Source: Herpetosiphon llansteffanensis (GTDB lineage Bacteria > Chloroflexota > Chloroflexia > Chloroflexales > Herpetosiphonaceae). From it: 64,000 nucleotides of DNA. A program made the position numbers and the translations under genes. The number at the start of each line of letters is the position of its first letter. The stretch's first letter is position 1. The stretch spans positions 62,001-126,000 of the forward strand of contig NZ_PUBZ01000065.1 in NCBI RefSeq assembly GCF_003205875.1. Reading direction: 5' to 3'. Under the pieces are notes generated by a model. It was not told the DNA's origin. It saw nothing but the letters and a program-made list of their open reading frames with translations, and searched no databases. Of this stretch, positions 17,792-26,843 are shown piece after piece.

Positions 17792-20302
17792 ATGAACTTA
17801 AGTCGCATCATGCGACGTGTAGCCCAACCAGTCGCAGGACAATCATTAGTATTCTCTGCTATTTTGTTCTTCGTCTTGATTGGTTTTGCTGCACTAGCCA
17901 TTGATACAGGCGAGGCGTTTAGTCGCCAACGCCAACAACAAGCAGCTTCGACTGCTGCTACCATCAGTGGTTTGGAAGCGTTGGGTGTTGGTGGCGACGA
18001 TAACGCCGTTGTGGCTGCAATCAAAGCCGCCTTGGCTGCGAATGGGATTACCAATGCCGAACCAGTCGTCGGTGATTGGCCAGTCCTCGACCCCGATTTA
18101 AATTACTATCGGGCTTTCTATACCCAACGTGGTTCACGGGTTGAATATCCGGTTGGCACGTTCAGCGGTAGTGTCCCACCTGAATTCAATGGCATTCGGG
18201 TAGAAGTTCGTTCGGCGCGGAACACGATTTTTGCCCAAGCTTTAGGCGTTGAGACTCTCGAAGTTTCAGCCGATAATAAAGCAACTTGGTGCCAATGTTC
18301 AACGTATGTCTTCCCAATTGCGGTTTCGACCGACAGAATGCTGGGAACCTTGCCAGGCCAAAGCGTTACCCTGACATGGACAAAAAACAAAGTTCTTAAT
18401 GCTGTTGACGAAAAGAACCACTTTGTTTGGGCTGAATGGACGGCTGGTACCGATGTCAATCAGCGCTTGAAGGAATCCTTGGGCGGTAGCGGTGATTTGA
18501 TCAAAGGGTTTACCGAAACTAACCCTCCAGCTGGTTATAGCAATGCTAGCAATAATGGGCTCGTCAACAACGAGGACTGGGTTAAGATTTCGGATAGTAC
18601 GCTCCTGCCAGGCGATTTAAACTCATTGATGACTGCGCTAAAGACTGGCAAGCCAATTTTGCTGCCAACCTTTAGCAAACTCAACTATACAGGCAGCACA
18701 AACCCCAAATATACAAGCTTCCGTTCAGGTGGCTTTGTACGGGTGATCTTGACAGGATTTGGTACAAACACTATTACGCTGCGCTATGTTGATGCGAATG
18801 CCAACTGTCCATGTGTCGATGTACCACAACCAACACCATCAGAAGTCAAGCTAGCGCTTGATCAAAAACTAATCTGGTATCTGCCAACTGTTAATACGAC
18901 GAGCTATGATATTGCCTTGGTGGTTGACGTTTCTGGTTCGATGAAATGGTGCTGGAACACGAAAACAACCTGTGGCACGAACTCCAACGCTCGCTGGTAT
19001 TTGGTTAAAGAGTTCTTACGCAAGTTCTCGTATAAGATGCTTAATGTTTGGAATGCCCCAGCAGGCACAAACATGAACAATCCAACATTATTCCCAGGCG
19101 AAGAATTAACCGGTCAAGGTGGCGATAACCGGATTTCGGTTATCCGCTTCAGCGACAATGTTAACGCTGATAGCCCTTCATTTGGCTTCGTCAATTCACC
19201 GACTGGCACTGATCCACTTAGTGTTAAAGCTCGTACCGACCTGATGAAACCCAAGATGACCACCTTTATTGACTGGATCACCTCTGGTAACATGGGTGGT
19301 AGTACTGCTGGCGCAGCAGGGTTGGATGGCGGTATTCGCTACTTTGATAATGTCGCTGCTGATACACGCAAGGATGAACTGGGTCGCCCAATCAAACTGG
19401 TTATAATGATGTTGACCGACGGTTTGACCAACGTGATGTTCGAAGGCAACAAAAAGTTTAGCCAAAATACCCAGCTAATAGAGCACCGAACTTCTAGTAA
19501 CACGTCACCTAAGTATTGTAAAGATCCGCGCGATCCAGGCGCTAGTAATCCGGGCACAAAAGGCCATCCTGATTTTCCAGTTACCGACTTGCCTGATGTG
19601 CAAGCTAACTGTCCATGGAATGGTGAGGGTTCAAGTGCTGGGTATGCTCGTGCTCCGATTGCCTCGCTGATCCAAGTTGCTGATCGCGCACGTAATCGCG
19701 CAGCACCCAAGCGACCAATTACCATTCTTGCCATCTTGGTGGGTGACCAAGAGCGATTTGGGCTTGCAGACTTACGGATCGATCGGATTGCTTCAAGTGG
19801 TGGGGCATTCTACGCCAAAGATCCAAATTCGTTTAACAATGCACTGCGGGCAATTATTGCAAGCTTAGCCATACCGTGTTATCCGCGTGATGCACTGATT
19901 CCGGCAGCTTCGGCCAAGGTTACCGTTCGCGATAGCACAGGCGCAGTTGTTGCTGGGATGGGCAATATGCAGGCTGCAACTGATGGTACTTTGATCTTTA
20001 CCATACCCGAGCCAGGCAACTATAGTTTCATCGCTGAGCGCAGGGTAACGGCTTGGAGTGAATTCCCCTTGGGTGCAGGCGAAGTAATTGATCCAAACCT
20101 GTATAAGGCTCCACGCGACCCACGCTTAGCTGGCACAACCTACTTGCCCCAACTGTACAATCGCCTGCAAGCAGCAGAGGATATTGTATATCGCAATGCA
20201 ATCCCATTCAGTATTCCTGAAGATGCTGAAGGCACGATTGATTTGGGCAAATATACTATGATTATCGCTGAGAACGAAGCCTTCAAAGGTGTCTGTCCAT
20301 AA
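17792..20302 (+). CDS. TadG-like protein with von Willebrand factor A domain
   Basis: An 836-residue protein. The N-terminus carries GQSLVFSAILFFVLIGFAAL, a TadE/TadG-type helix, followed by the AIDTGEAFSRQRQQQAA segment typical of TadG. A von Willebrand A domain spans about residues 370-690 with a MIDAS motif (VVDVSGSMK) and a later MMLTDGLTN strand, so divalent-metal-dependent adhesion is likely. The domain holds a large insertion rich in Asn and Gly. The ATG at 17792 has GGAGG seven bases before it. With the two TadE-like genes it forms a surface fibre or adhesin module, but no TadA, TadB/C, RcpA or prepilin peptidase gene is present in the window. Confidence 0.87.
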   Translation: MNLSRIMRRVAQPVAGQSLVFSAILFFVLIGFAALAIDTGEAFSRQRQQQAASTAATISGLEALGVGGDDNAVVAAIKAALAANGITNAEPVVGDWPVLDPDLNYYRAFYTQRGSRVEYPVGTFSGSVPPEFNGIRVEVRSARNTIFAQALGVETLEVSADNKATWCQCSTYVFPIAVSTDRMLGTLPGQSVTLTWTKNKVLNAVDEKNHFVWAEWTAGTDVNQRLKESLGGSGDLIKGFTETNPPAGYSNASNNGLVNNEDWVKISDSTLLPGDLNSLMTALKTGKPILLPTFSKLNYTGSTNPKYTSFRSGGFVRVILTGFGTNTITLRYVDANANCPCVDVPQPTPSEVKLALDQKLIWYLPTVNTTSYDIALVVDVSGSMKWCWNTKTTCGTNSNARWYLVKEFLRKFSYKMLNVWNAPAGTNMNNPTLFPGEELTGQGGDNRISVIRFSDNVNADSPSFGFVNSPTGTDPLSVKARTDLMKPKMTTFIDWITSGNMGGSTAGAAGLDGGIRYFDNVAADTRKDELGRPIKLVIMMLTDGLTNVMFEGNKKFSQNTQLIEHRTSSNTSPKYCKDPRDPGASNPGTKGHPDFPVTDLPDVQANCPWNGEGSSAGYARAPIASLIQVADRARNRAAPKRPITILAILVGDQERFGLADLRIDRIASSGGAFYAKDPNSFNNALRAIIASLAIPCYPRDALIPAASAKVTVRDSTGAVVAGMGNMQAATDGTLIFTIPEPGNYSFIAERRVTAWSEFPLGAGEVIDPNLYKAPRDPRLAGTTYLPQLYNRLQAAEDIVYRNAIPFSIPEDAEGTIDLGKYTMIIAENEAFKGVCP

Positions 20303-20338
20303 TAGGCTAAGTTCTAGTACAATTATCGAGAGGTCATG

Positions 20339-20369
20339 GAATACGCACAGCCAATGGCTGTGCGTATTC
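20339..20369 (+). repeat. Perfect 14-bp hairpin between the TadG-like and Kelch-like genes
   Basis: GAATACGCACAGCC and its exact reverse complement are separated only by AAT. There is no T run after it, and a good ribosome-binding site (AAGGAG) follows within ten bases. It could be an RNA-processing or stability element, or a protein-binding palindrome. Confidence 0.75.
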
Positions 20370-20387
20370 AATACTAAGGAGTTTACT

Positions 20388-22781
20388 ATGGGTCGCAATA
20401 GGCAGCGTAAACGAGTACTATCCTCATTGCTCATTATACTTACCCTCGTAGTTACTTTGGTTTCTTCAGTTTCGGCAATCTCGCTAAGTACCACCATTTC
20501 ACTGAATGCTGGCGATTTTGCGAGCGGCTATTTTGGCTTGACTGGTCTAACCCAACAGGATACCGTTATTGGTGGGGTTACCTATGGCGGGGTTCAGCTG
20601 ATTCCGCAAGGTGCATTGGCACAGTGGAATGAGGCAAATAATACCATCTGCCGTCGGCTAGCTGATATGGGAACTGCCAGCTTTAAAAATCATCTCTATA
20701 CCATCGGTGGCATCACTTCTTCATCAGGCGTACTTGCTCCAGTGCGAGATGTTTGTCAAACATCAGTTTTGAGCCTTGGTGGTGAAACGACCCCTTGGAC
20801 CCAAAGCTCCCAACCCTTGCCGCTCGCTCTTGCCCGCATGAGCACCGTGGCTATCACGCACACGAGTGACCCGACCAAAGGCATTATCTATACCTTTGGC
20901 GGTCAAAACGCATCGGATCTGGATAGCCAGTATGTTGATACGATTTACTCGAGCGTGATTGATGCCAACGGAAACCTAGGTGCATGGCAAACCCAAGCCC
21001 TGACTGTTGGTGAAAAATTGATTAATACAACCGCAACTGCCTTCACCACCGATAATGGTCAGACCTATATTTACCTTATTGGTGGTCGAACCATCGATAC
21101 CTCAATTTTATTTGCGCCAGTTTTTGCTCGGCGCACGGTGCGTCGAACCTTGGTAGGGCCAAATGGGGTGCTTGGGCCATGGCAATCGATGCCAGACCTG
21201 CCCATTACGTCCGATATGTTTACTCCTACCAATGGCTGTGATAGCAAAGTTGGCCTGCACACAACTGATGCCACCACCTTTGATGCAGTCACAACGCAAG
21301 GTATTACGCAAACTGGAAATATCACGCAAACGGTCGAGAGCACCTATCGGGCCTTAATAGTTGTTGGTGGCACCTTCGAATTAGGTAGCGGCGACCAAGC
21401 CAATGGTTGTTCGATTACCCGCGAAGGCTCGGCGCAAGCCTTCCTTGGGCGGCTTGATCGCAACACTGGTATGCTGACTTGGGAATCGCAGCGCTATCTT
21501 TTGCCCGAGCCACTTTCAGGCCCACGGGTCATTGGGGTTAACCAAAAAATCTATGTCATTGGCGGTCGGCAAGGTACGATTGGTAATCCAACGAATCGGA
21601 TCTATACCTCCTACATTAATGTTAACTCCTTTAGCCTTCCAGTATTCGGCCAGAGCAACTTCCGGGTTTCGGAAAATGCGCTTGAAGCTGAACAAGCGCG
21701 GGCTTCGCATGGGCTTGAATTAATTAGAATTGACAATCGGCCACTTGCCTATATGTATGGTGGTATTCGGGTTGGAACGACCTATCAGGATGACGTAATT
21801 TTTGGTAGGGTTGGTACTCCAGACGACTTTGATTTTAGTACTGGTGGCTATCCTTCACCTGGGATCTATCGCTCACCAGCGGTTCAATTACGCGCACCTG
21901 CAATTATTGAACAAATGCTCTGGGATGCAACGCTTGAAACAGTGCTGCCAGAACCAGCGATTAATACCGATATTCAAATGCAATATCGGCTTGCTACCAC
22001 CCGCGCAGGTTTAGAGTCGGCTCCATGGCAAATTGTCGATGGCTCACCAGGCACTGATAAATATTCAGCTAATGGGCCAAATACGGCAACTGGCTCAGCG
22101 GTCGTGCAAGGCCAATGGTTCCAATACCAGGCCTTGATGACAACCCAAGACCCTAATTTGGTGAAAGCTACCCCGATTTTACGCCATGTGCGAATCAAAT
22201 ATAAAGTTGATGGTCACCCAAGCTTATATGTTGATAACGCTTCAATGTCTACGGTTACCCCAGCAGGCATTAGCGCATTTAGCATGACCGTAAAAAATGG
22301 GATTAAGCCTGGCTCAAACGATACCGAAAATGTGCTCGATGCTGATATTGAAAGCGAGGGCACGTTCTATGTGGATATGTACATCTTGCCGCCTGGCTCA
22401 GTTGATGCACCACCAAGCCGCAATGCTGATGGTGTTTATCCATATGGGGTGGCATTTACCGAGGTCAATCGAGCAAACTTGCCGCAGGACGGTAGCTTTA
22501 CGCTTGATGGCTTTTCTGATAATACGCTTTGGCGCAGAACCTGTTCGCTAGCAACCATTGATTGTCCATTAGTCGTTTGGCAATCGCTGTTCAACCAGGC
22601 TGGCGTATGGAAGGTCTATCTGGTTGTTGATAGCGGTAATAATGTTACCGAAGCAGAAACGCCTGCTGGCAGCCGCGAGTTTGATAATATCTATTCGTTC
22701 AATGTTACCTCAACTGTCGTTGGCGGCACGATTCGCTTACCAGTTGTTGGGGTCAACTTCGCGAATACGCCCACACCATAA
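20388..22781 (+). CDS. Secreted Kelch-repeat-like protein
   Basis: A 797-residue exported protein. A basic start and hydrophobic stretch (residues 6-32) make a signal peptide. Residues 80-460 contain repeated segments of the Kelch/galactose-oxidase propeller type: NHLYTIGG, GIIYTFGGQ, TYIYLIGGRT, ALIVVGGTF, QKIYVIGGRQ and PLAYMYGGI, each ending a beta blade in paired Gly. The C-terminal third holds a CARDB-like adhesive segment (residues 640-760). The ATG at 20388 follows AAGGAG; the open frame upstream runs over the hairpin and is not used. As the last gene of the TadE/TadG group it is probably a surface partner of that complex. No enzymatic residues were identified. Confidence 0.85.
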   Translation: MGRNRQRKRVLSSLLIILTLVVTLVSSVSAISLSTTISLNAGDFASGYFGLTGLTQQDTVIGGVTYGGVQLIPQGALAQWNEANNTICRRLADMGTASFKNHLYTIGGITSSSGVLAPVRDVCQTSVLSLGGETTPWTQSSQPLPLALARMSTVAITHTSDPTKGIIYTFGGQNASDLDSQYVDTIYSSVIDANGNLGAWQTQALTVGEKLINTTATAFTTDNGQTYIYLIGGRTIDTSILFAPVFARRTVRRTLVGPNGVLGPWQSMPDLPITSDMFTPTNGCDSKVGLHTTDATTFDAVTTQGITQTGNITQTVESTYRALIVVGGTFELGSGDQANGCSITREGSAQAFLGRLDRNTGMLTWESQRYLLPEPLSGPRVIGVNQKIYVIGGRQGTIGNPTNRIYTSYINVNSFSLPVFGQSNFRVSENALEAEQARASHGLELIRIDNRPLAYMYGGIRVGTTYQDDVIFGRVGTPDDFDFSTGGYPSPGIYRSPAVQLRAPAIIEQMLWDATLETVLPEPAINTDIQMQYRLATTRAGLESAPWQIVDGSPGTDKYSANGPNTATGSAVVQGQWFQYQALMTTQDPNLVKATPILRHVRIKYKVDGHPSLYVDNASMSTVTPAGISAFSMTVKNGIKPGSNDTENVLDADIESEGTFYVDMYILPPGSVDAPPSRNADGVYPYGVAFTEVNRANLPQDGSFTLDGFSDNTLWRRTCSLATIDCPLVVWQSLFNQAGVWKVYLVVDSGNNVTEAETPAGSREFDNIYSFNVTSTVVGGTIRLPVVGVNFANTPTP

Positions 22782-22794
22782 GTCACTTAACGCT

Positions 22795-22833
22795 AAAAGC
22801 AGGGATTGGGCTTAGCCCAATCCCTGCTTTTTT
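22795..22833. terminator. Bidirectional terminator
   Basis: AAAAGCAGGGATTGGGC and GCCCAATCCCTGCTTTTTT form a 17-bp stem with a three-base loop. It separates the Kelch-like gene from the convergent secreted protein gene and has T runs on both sides. Confidence 0.9.
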
Positions 22834-22852
22834 GTTTAGCTAGTGCTTGAGT

Positions 22853-24289
22853 TTATTTGGTCCAGCGCACGCTATCAAACCAAATCGCCTTCATGCTATC
22901 GTCGGCTAAATCGGAGAGGCTAACCGAGCCTGTGCCATCAAAGCGATAGCGCCCAAGTTCAGCCCAATTGCCAGCGTGCTCTGCTTGATTGATCACAACC
23001 AAGCTTTCGCCATCGGCGTGCTGCACAACATAGCGAGCTGAGGTTGTGTCGCTCTTGCCGTTGGGGCAATAGGGCACAAACACGCTGACGCTATATTCGC
23101 CAGCTTCTAGCGGGGTTGTCCAGCGCGCATTGTTGACAGCTTTGGCTGGATCATTGGTCGAGAATGTCCAGAAGGAATGGCGGTTTTTGCCACACGAAAA
23201 TTCATACCAGGGTACATCTGAGCGGCTGAATTGTTCGCCTTGGTTATCAACCTGAACTGTGCCTGCTGGCAGTTCTTCAACTGGGGCTGGCTCTGGGGTG
23301 ATGCTGCCAACTGGCATTGGCGCAGGATTATCGCCTGGATCACGGCCTAGCCACAGGAAGGTAATATCTAATTCTTCTTGTTCATCATTAAATGGAATGC
23401 CCAAGGCAGTCCACGCCCCATCGCCAACATCGGCAGCGGTTGGGAAGCGCACGCGGCCTTTTTCGGCCCAGCCACCGTTGTAGCCATCGAAATAGGCAGC
23501 ATGGTCTTGCGGCCAGCCAACAGGCAGATCGCTAAACTTCTCACGCTCAACGTTCCAATAATCATCGTGAATATTCCATGGCCCCACTTCCCACACTGGC
23601 ACGACAATCGATGTGCCTTTGTAGGATAAGCGCGCCATATATTCGCCGCCGCCACGTGATGAAAGCGAGCGGAACGATGGCAATGAAACAAACCAATCAT
23701 TGGGCTGAATAATATGGCCGTTGGCGGTACGATCACCGACCAAGCCCATGCGCGTAGCCCGAATGTGATAGGTTGGGGCAAGCGGCTCAGCATCCATAAT
23801 GCTGATTGCTTCGCTTTCTGCAAGTGTGTTGGGCGCAAGTTGCACAAAATCGACGACTGGTGCTGCATCATTGGCCAGCAACACCAAGCGATATTGAATT
23901 TGGCGGGCAATTGTTGCAAAGGCTACGGTTTGACCAGCTTGCACATCGAGCGTCCAATCGCTCCAGCGCTCGCCATTGAAGCCACGCAGATCAAGCCGTA
24001 CGCTCGCAGCAGCGGGCACACTTGCAGCCCAATTGACGGTAACTTGATTGGCGGGAGCAATATCTTGTGGTGCGCTATCGAACATACCAAAGCGCGCAAA
24101 CGAACCATACACAGCTGCCGCTTGGCTTGCAGTCGGGGCGAGGGTCAGTTGACCAGAATCGAGAATGAGGGTATCGGTTGATGCAGCAGCAGCCCACAAA
24201 GATGCGGTTGGGGTAGCCTGCGCTCGGAGTGGGGTCATGCTGACAGTCAGCAGACAGCCAAGCGCCAATAAACGGGCAATGTGTCGCAA
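22853..24289 (-). CDS. Secreted protein with C-terminal golvesin/Xly-type domain
   Basis: A 478-residue exported protein. The start is most likely the TTG at 24289: CCTCCGGAGG ends six bases before it and the product then opens with a compact signal peptide (MRHIARLLALGCLLTVSMTPLRAQA-like, cut after AQA). An upstream ATG (24331) is in frame but has no ribosome-binding site. The middle contains a Trp-rich domain near 175-300. The last 120 residues, with FWTFSTNDPAKAVNNARW and YSVSVFVPYC, resemble golvesin C-terminal/Xly carbohydrate-binding domains that bind polysaccharide. It probably acts on or binds cell-surface glycan. A long structured leader and a good promoter lie upstream. Confidence 0.8.
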   Translation of the reverse strand: MRHIARLLALGCLLTVSMTPLRAQATPTASLWAAAASTDTLILDSGQLTLAPTASQAAAVYGSFARFGMFDSAPQDIAPANQVTVNWAASVPAAASVRLDLRGFNGERWSDWTLDVQAGQTVAFATIARQIQYRLVLLANDAAPVVDFVQLAPNTLAESEAISIMDAEPLAPTYHIRATRMGLVGDRTANGHIIQPNDWFVSLPSFRSLSSRGGGEYMARLSYKGTSIVVPVWEVGPWNIHDDYWNVEREKFSDLPVGWPQDHAAYFDGYNGGWAEKGRVRFPTAADVGDGAWTALGIPFNDEQEELDITFLWLGRDPGDNPAPMPVGSITPEPAPVEELPAGTVQVDNQGEQFSRSDVPWYEFSCGKNRHSFWTFSTNDPAKAVNNARWTTPLEAGEYSVSVFVPYCPNGKSDTTSARYVVQHADGESLVVINQAEHAGNWAELGRYRFDGTGSVSLSDLADDSMKAIWFDSVRWTK

Positions 24290-24489
24290 CACAAACCTCC
24301 GGAGGTACGCGGTGGATGCAAAACATGGCATCAGGAATGCAGCTTGATGGTAGCAACACTGCTACGATTCAGGGAGAGATGCCACAACGGCGGCATCGGC
24401 ATTCCACACCGACTCTCTTGATACAACCCGCCTTCGTGGCGTGAGGACTACGCTAAAGCTGAGTTTCCAGCATTTAACACAGCGTCAGG
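24290..24489 (-). promoter_or_regulatory. Long structured 5' leader of the golvesin-domain gene
   Basis: About 190 bases separate the predicted promoter from the TTG start. Read on the minus strand, the leader has a nested hairpin (ACGCT...AGCGT around GCTG/CAGC), a CGCC-ACGAA-GGCG hairpin, and a three-way junction formed by 24374-24417: an outer 5-bp stem enclosing two 4-bp hairpins, 24380-24395 and 24396-24412. No known riboswitch consensus was recognised. Confidence 0.4.
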
Positions 24490-24517
24490 ATTATATCATA
24501 GCTTTTTCAGATGTAAA
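24490..24517 (-). promoter_or_regulatory. Promoter of the golvesin-domain gene
   Basis: On the minus strand, TTTACA (24517-24512) and TATAAT (24495-24490) are 16 bases apart, a strong sigma-70-type match. Confidence 0.6.
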
Positions 24518-24658
24518 TCAGCAATTTATCAGGTTGCTGTCAGCTTGCGATTTGGCGCTAAAATCCAACTATTGATGGAGTGGTTTCGACCCAAACATCG
24601 GGTAACATAGGCGCGAGAGCTACACATCCTCATAACAAATCACCACATTAAGGAACAG

Positions 24659-25051
24659 ATGATGGGAATGGACTATGAATATGATCCTTGGTTTTTATCT
24701 GAAACACTCGAAGAAGGCCGCAACATTCTACTTTGGGAAGTCGGGCTGAATGCTGGTCAACTTTTCTTTGCCCAGATTCAAGCGTTTGAAAAGATTTTTC
24801 GTCAGCCCAGCGGCTTTTATACCTATTTATCGGGTGATGTTATTCTCAATCAACCAGCCCAACTAAAAGCTTTGATTGAAGCCATGCTTGGTTATTACAA
24901 CGCAACTAGTCATCCATTGCGGCCTATCTTATTTGATTCGTCAATTCAGATTTTATTGGTGTTGTATCAACGGGCTATCGGCGAGTGGTTGCCAGCACCA
25001 GCAGCGCTGATGGCGACAATTGAAGAGGTTGAAGCCGTAATGACTGGCTGA
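24659..25051 (+). CDS. Small hypothetical protein
   Basis: A 130-residue acidic, probably cytosolic protein I do not recognise. It has no signal peptide or membrane segment and looks mainly helical. AAGGAACAG stands before two adjacent ATG codons (24659, 24662). Its last 23 codons reappear, slightly changed, after the next gene as part of a tandem duplication. It opens a cluster of small unknown genes, a context often seen for immunity or toxin-related genes, but nothing here proves that. Confidence 0.6.
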   Translation: MMGMDYEYDPWFLSETLEEGRNILLWEVGLNAGQLFFAQIQAFEKIFRQPSGFYTYLSGDVILNQPAQLKALIEAMLGYYNATSHPLRPILFDSSIQILLVLYQRAIGEWLPAPAALMATIEEVEAVMTG

Positions 25052-25174
25052 GAGCACGCTTGAGCAGATTTGGTGAATGGAACGCTAAGCTTTGTGCGAT
25101 CTGGATTGCAGCTAGGATTTTTTGCTCAACTATTTGTTTAATTTATAGCCATTGAGCTACATTGAGGAGTAGTG

Positions 25175-25612
25175 ATGCGATTTTTGTGTTTATGTGATAC
25201 TTCCTTGGTCGATAGCAGCACGACCGATTTATTTTATAACAAGGGTTGGGTGCTACCATATTATTCGGCATTGGAGTTTGATGAAGATTACATGCCGGTA
25301 GCAGTCGATTATGTTGAGGCTGTAGACCAAGGCCGCAAAACAGAATGGATAGCCGCACACTATCCGCCTGAACATCTGCCTATCTCACACCGTGAAGTGC
25401 TCGTTACTTATGCTGCTTGGAATGATGATCAAGCATTATTTATGTATCAATGCCCCAACTGCGCCCGCTTATGGATGTATCATCCTGTAAGCAAGCAGAT
25501 TTATAGTTTCAAACCGGATTTGCCTGATCAAACTCCGCGCGATTTCTTGCGTGATCCGCGGCTTAAAGCTGACGCTGATCAATCTACACCAGCAGATAAT
25601 GAAGAGCGTTAA
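25175..25612 (+). CDS. Small hypothetical protein with CxC and CxxC motifs
   Basis: A 145-residue protein. C4-x-C6 near the N-terminus and CPNC near residue 98 could form one zinc site. The region KGWVLPYY and the C-terminal tail DADQSTPADNEER are shared with the gene at 25755, which is a tandem duplicate. The start was set at the ATG (25175), with GAGGAG six bases before it, rather than the overlapping GTG. The function is unknown. Confidence 0.65.
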   Translation: MRFLCLCDTSLVDSSTTDLFYNKGWVLPYYSALEFDEDYMPVAVDYVEAVDQGRKTEWIAAHYPPEHLPISHREVLVTYAAWNDDQALFMYQCPNCARLWMYHPVSKQIYSFKPDLPDQTPRDFLRDPRLKADADQSTPADNEER

Positions 25613-25634
25613 TTTGGATTTGAATCCAAAGCGG

Positions 25635-25706
25635 GGCGAGTGGTTGCCAGCGCCAGCAGCGCTGATGGCTACGATTGAACAGGTTGCAGAAGCAATGACT
25701 GGCTAG
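25635..25706 (+). pseudogene. Duplicated 3' fragment of the gene at 24659
   Basis: These 24 codons (including stop) encode GEWLPAPAALMATIEQVAEA plus MTG, nearly the same as the last 23 residues of the protein at 24659. There is no start codon or ribosome-binding site, and the following AGCACGCTTGAGCAGATTTG is also copied from after that gene. It marks the left edge of the second copy of a tandem duplication. Confidence 0.8.
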
Positions 25707-25754
25707 GAGCACGCTTGAGCAGATTTGGTGAATGAAACAAAAAGGACTTAAATT

Positions 25755-26180
25755 ATGAAATTTCGCTGCTTTTGCGATAATGTTATTTATGATATGAGTG
25801 ATGAAGATTCGTTTGATACAAAAGGCTGGCTTTTGCCTTACTATGCATATTATGCCCTGAATGAAATCTATCTACCGCTGTTTACCCGCTATGTCGAAGC
25901 TGTTGAACAAGGGCGCGGTACTGCATGGATTAAAGAGCAGCGGCTTTCTACGATGGAATTATCGATGGAAGATATGGTGAGGCAGATTGCTTGGAATGTC
26001 GATCCAATGCCTCATATCTATGAATGCTCGCAATGTCAGCGTTTGTGGATTAGTCATCCGCATGCTGAAGGCTATTTTTCATTTAAACCAGAGTTTCCCG
26101 AAACTACGCCCCGCGATTTTTTGCGTGAACCACATGCTGATGCTGATCAATCTACACCAGCAGATAATGAAGAGCGTTAA
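25755..26180 (+). CDS. Small hypothetical protein, tandem-duplicate paralog
   Basis: A 141-residue paralog of the protein at 25175, with the same CxC (CFC), KGWLLPYY, CSQC and C-terminal DADQSTPADNEER elements. The middle has diverged strongly while the 3' end is almost identical at the DNA level, which suggests recent duplication or gene conversion of the tail. The putative zinc-binding cysteines are conserved in both copies. The function is unknown. Confidence 0.65.
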   Translation: MKFRCFCDNVIYDMSDEDSFDTKGWLLPYYAYYALNEIYLPLFTRYVEAVEQGRGTAWIKEQRLSTMELSMEDMVRQIAWNVDPMPHIYECSQCQRLWISHPHAEGYFSFKPEFPETTPRDFLREPHADADQSTPADNEER

Positions 26181-26209
26181 TTGGATTTGAATCCAAAGAC
26201 GGGAGATTG

Positions 26210-26614
26210 ATGTCAGACTTGAAATGGGATGTGATCGATTTGATCGATGCCCTAGAGGTCTTGCCCGAAGAAGACGATTATCAAACCCATTATCGTTTTA
26301 CCTTTGAGCGCTTAGGCCTGACTGCAATGCTCGATCTTTGGCCCTTGGAAGCAACGGCGTTAATTGAACTCCAACAAACTGATTCGGCCAACCAAATTAT
26401 CAAGTTTGGTCTGTATATTCGCCAATCAATTCGATTAATCCGTCAAGGTAAAAACTCCTTGCTTTGCTTTCATGATTGTATGATGACATCAAGGCGTTTT
26501 TGGATGTATGATAGCGCTGGAGGTCTTTCAACAACTCAATTATGGGAAAAACCGCTGAATTGTTATCTCCAAGCAAAGCCAACGATTCATTGCTGGTTTG
26601 GCTTTGAGCCTTAA
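26210..26614 (+). CDS. Small hypothetical protein
   Basis: A 134-residue protein of unknown family. It starts at an ATG just after GGGAG and lies 29 bases after the preceding gene. It has an acidic N-terminal half and no membrane segment or signal peptide. It shares no clear motif with its neighbours. Confidence 0.55.
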   Translation: MSDLKWDVIDLIDALEVLPEEDDYQTHYRFTFERLGLTAMLDLWPLEATALIELQQTDSANQIIKFGLYIRQSIRLIRQGKNSLLCFHDCMMTSRRFWMYDSAGGLSTTQLWEKPLNCYLQAKPTIHCWFGFEP

Positions 26615-26843
26615 ATCAATCTGAGGAGATTAAGCTGGAAGCGACGTTTGCTTGCATTGTTGAGCATCAAATGAATTGGCAAGGGCCGCCTATTCGCTTG
26701 AAAAAATGATCTTGATGCATGATGAAGCATAATCAATTCTATTTGATAGATTGGTGGTATTAAATTGATAAATATTCTGCTGCAGAACAAATAAATGGCT
26801 TATATGTAATCCGTGATTTTCTAAAGCAAGAAGGGTTGATTAT
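26615..26843. other. Possible gene remnant
   Basis: After TGAGGAG at 26621-26627 there is a short open segment with no start codon (reading about EATFACIVEHQMNWQGPPIR) that stops at 26709. It looks like the beginning of a lost small gene. The rest is AT-rich and shows nothing else. Confidence 0.3.
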
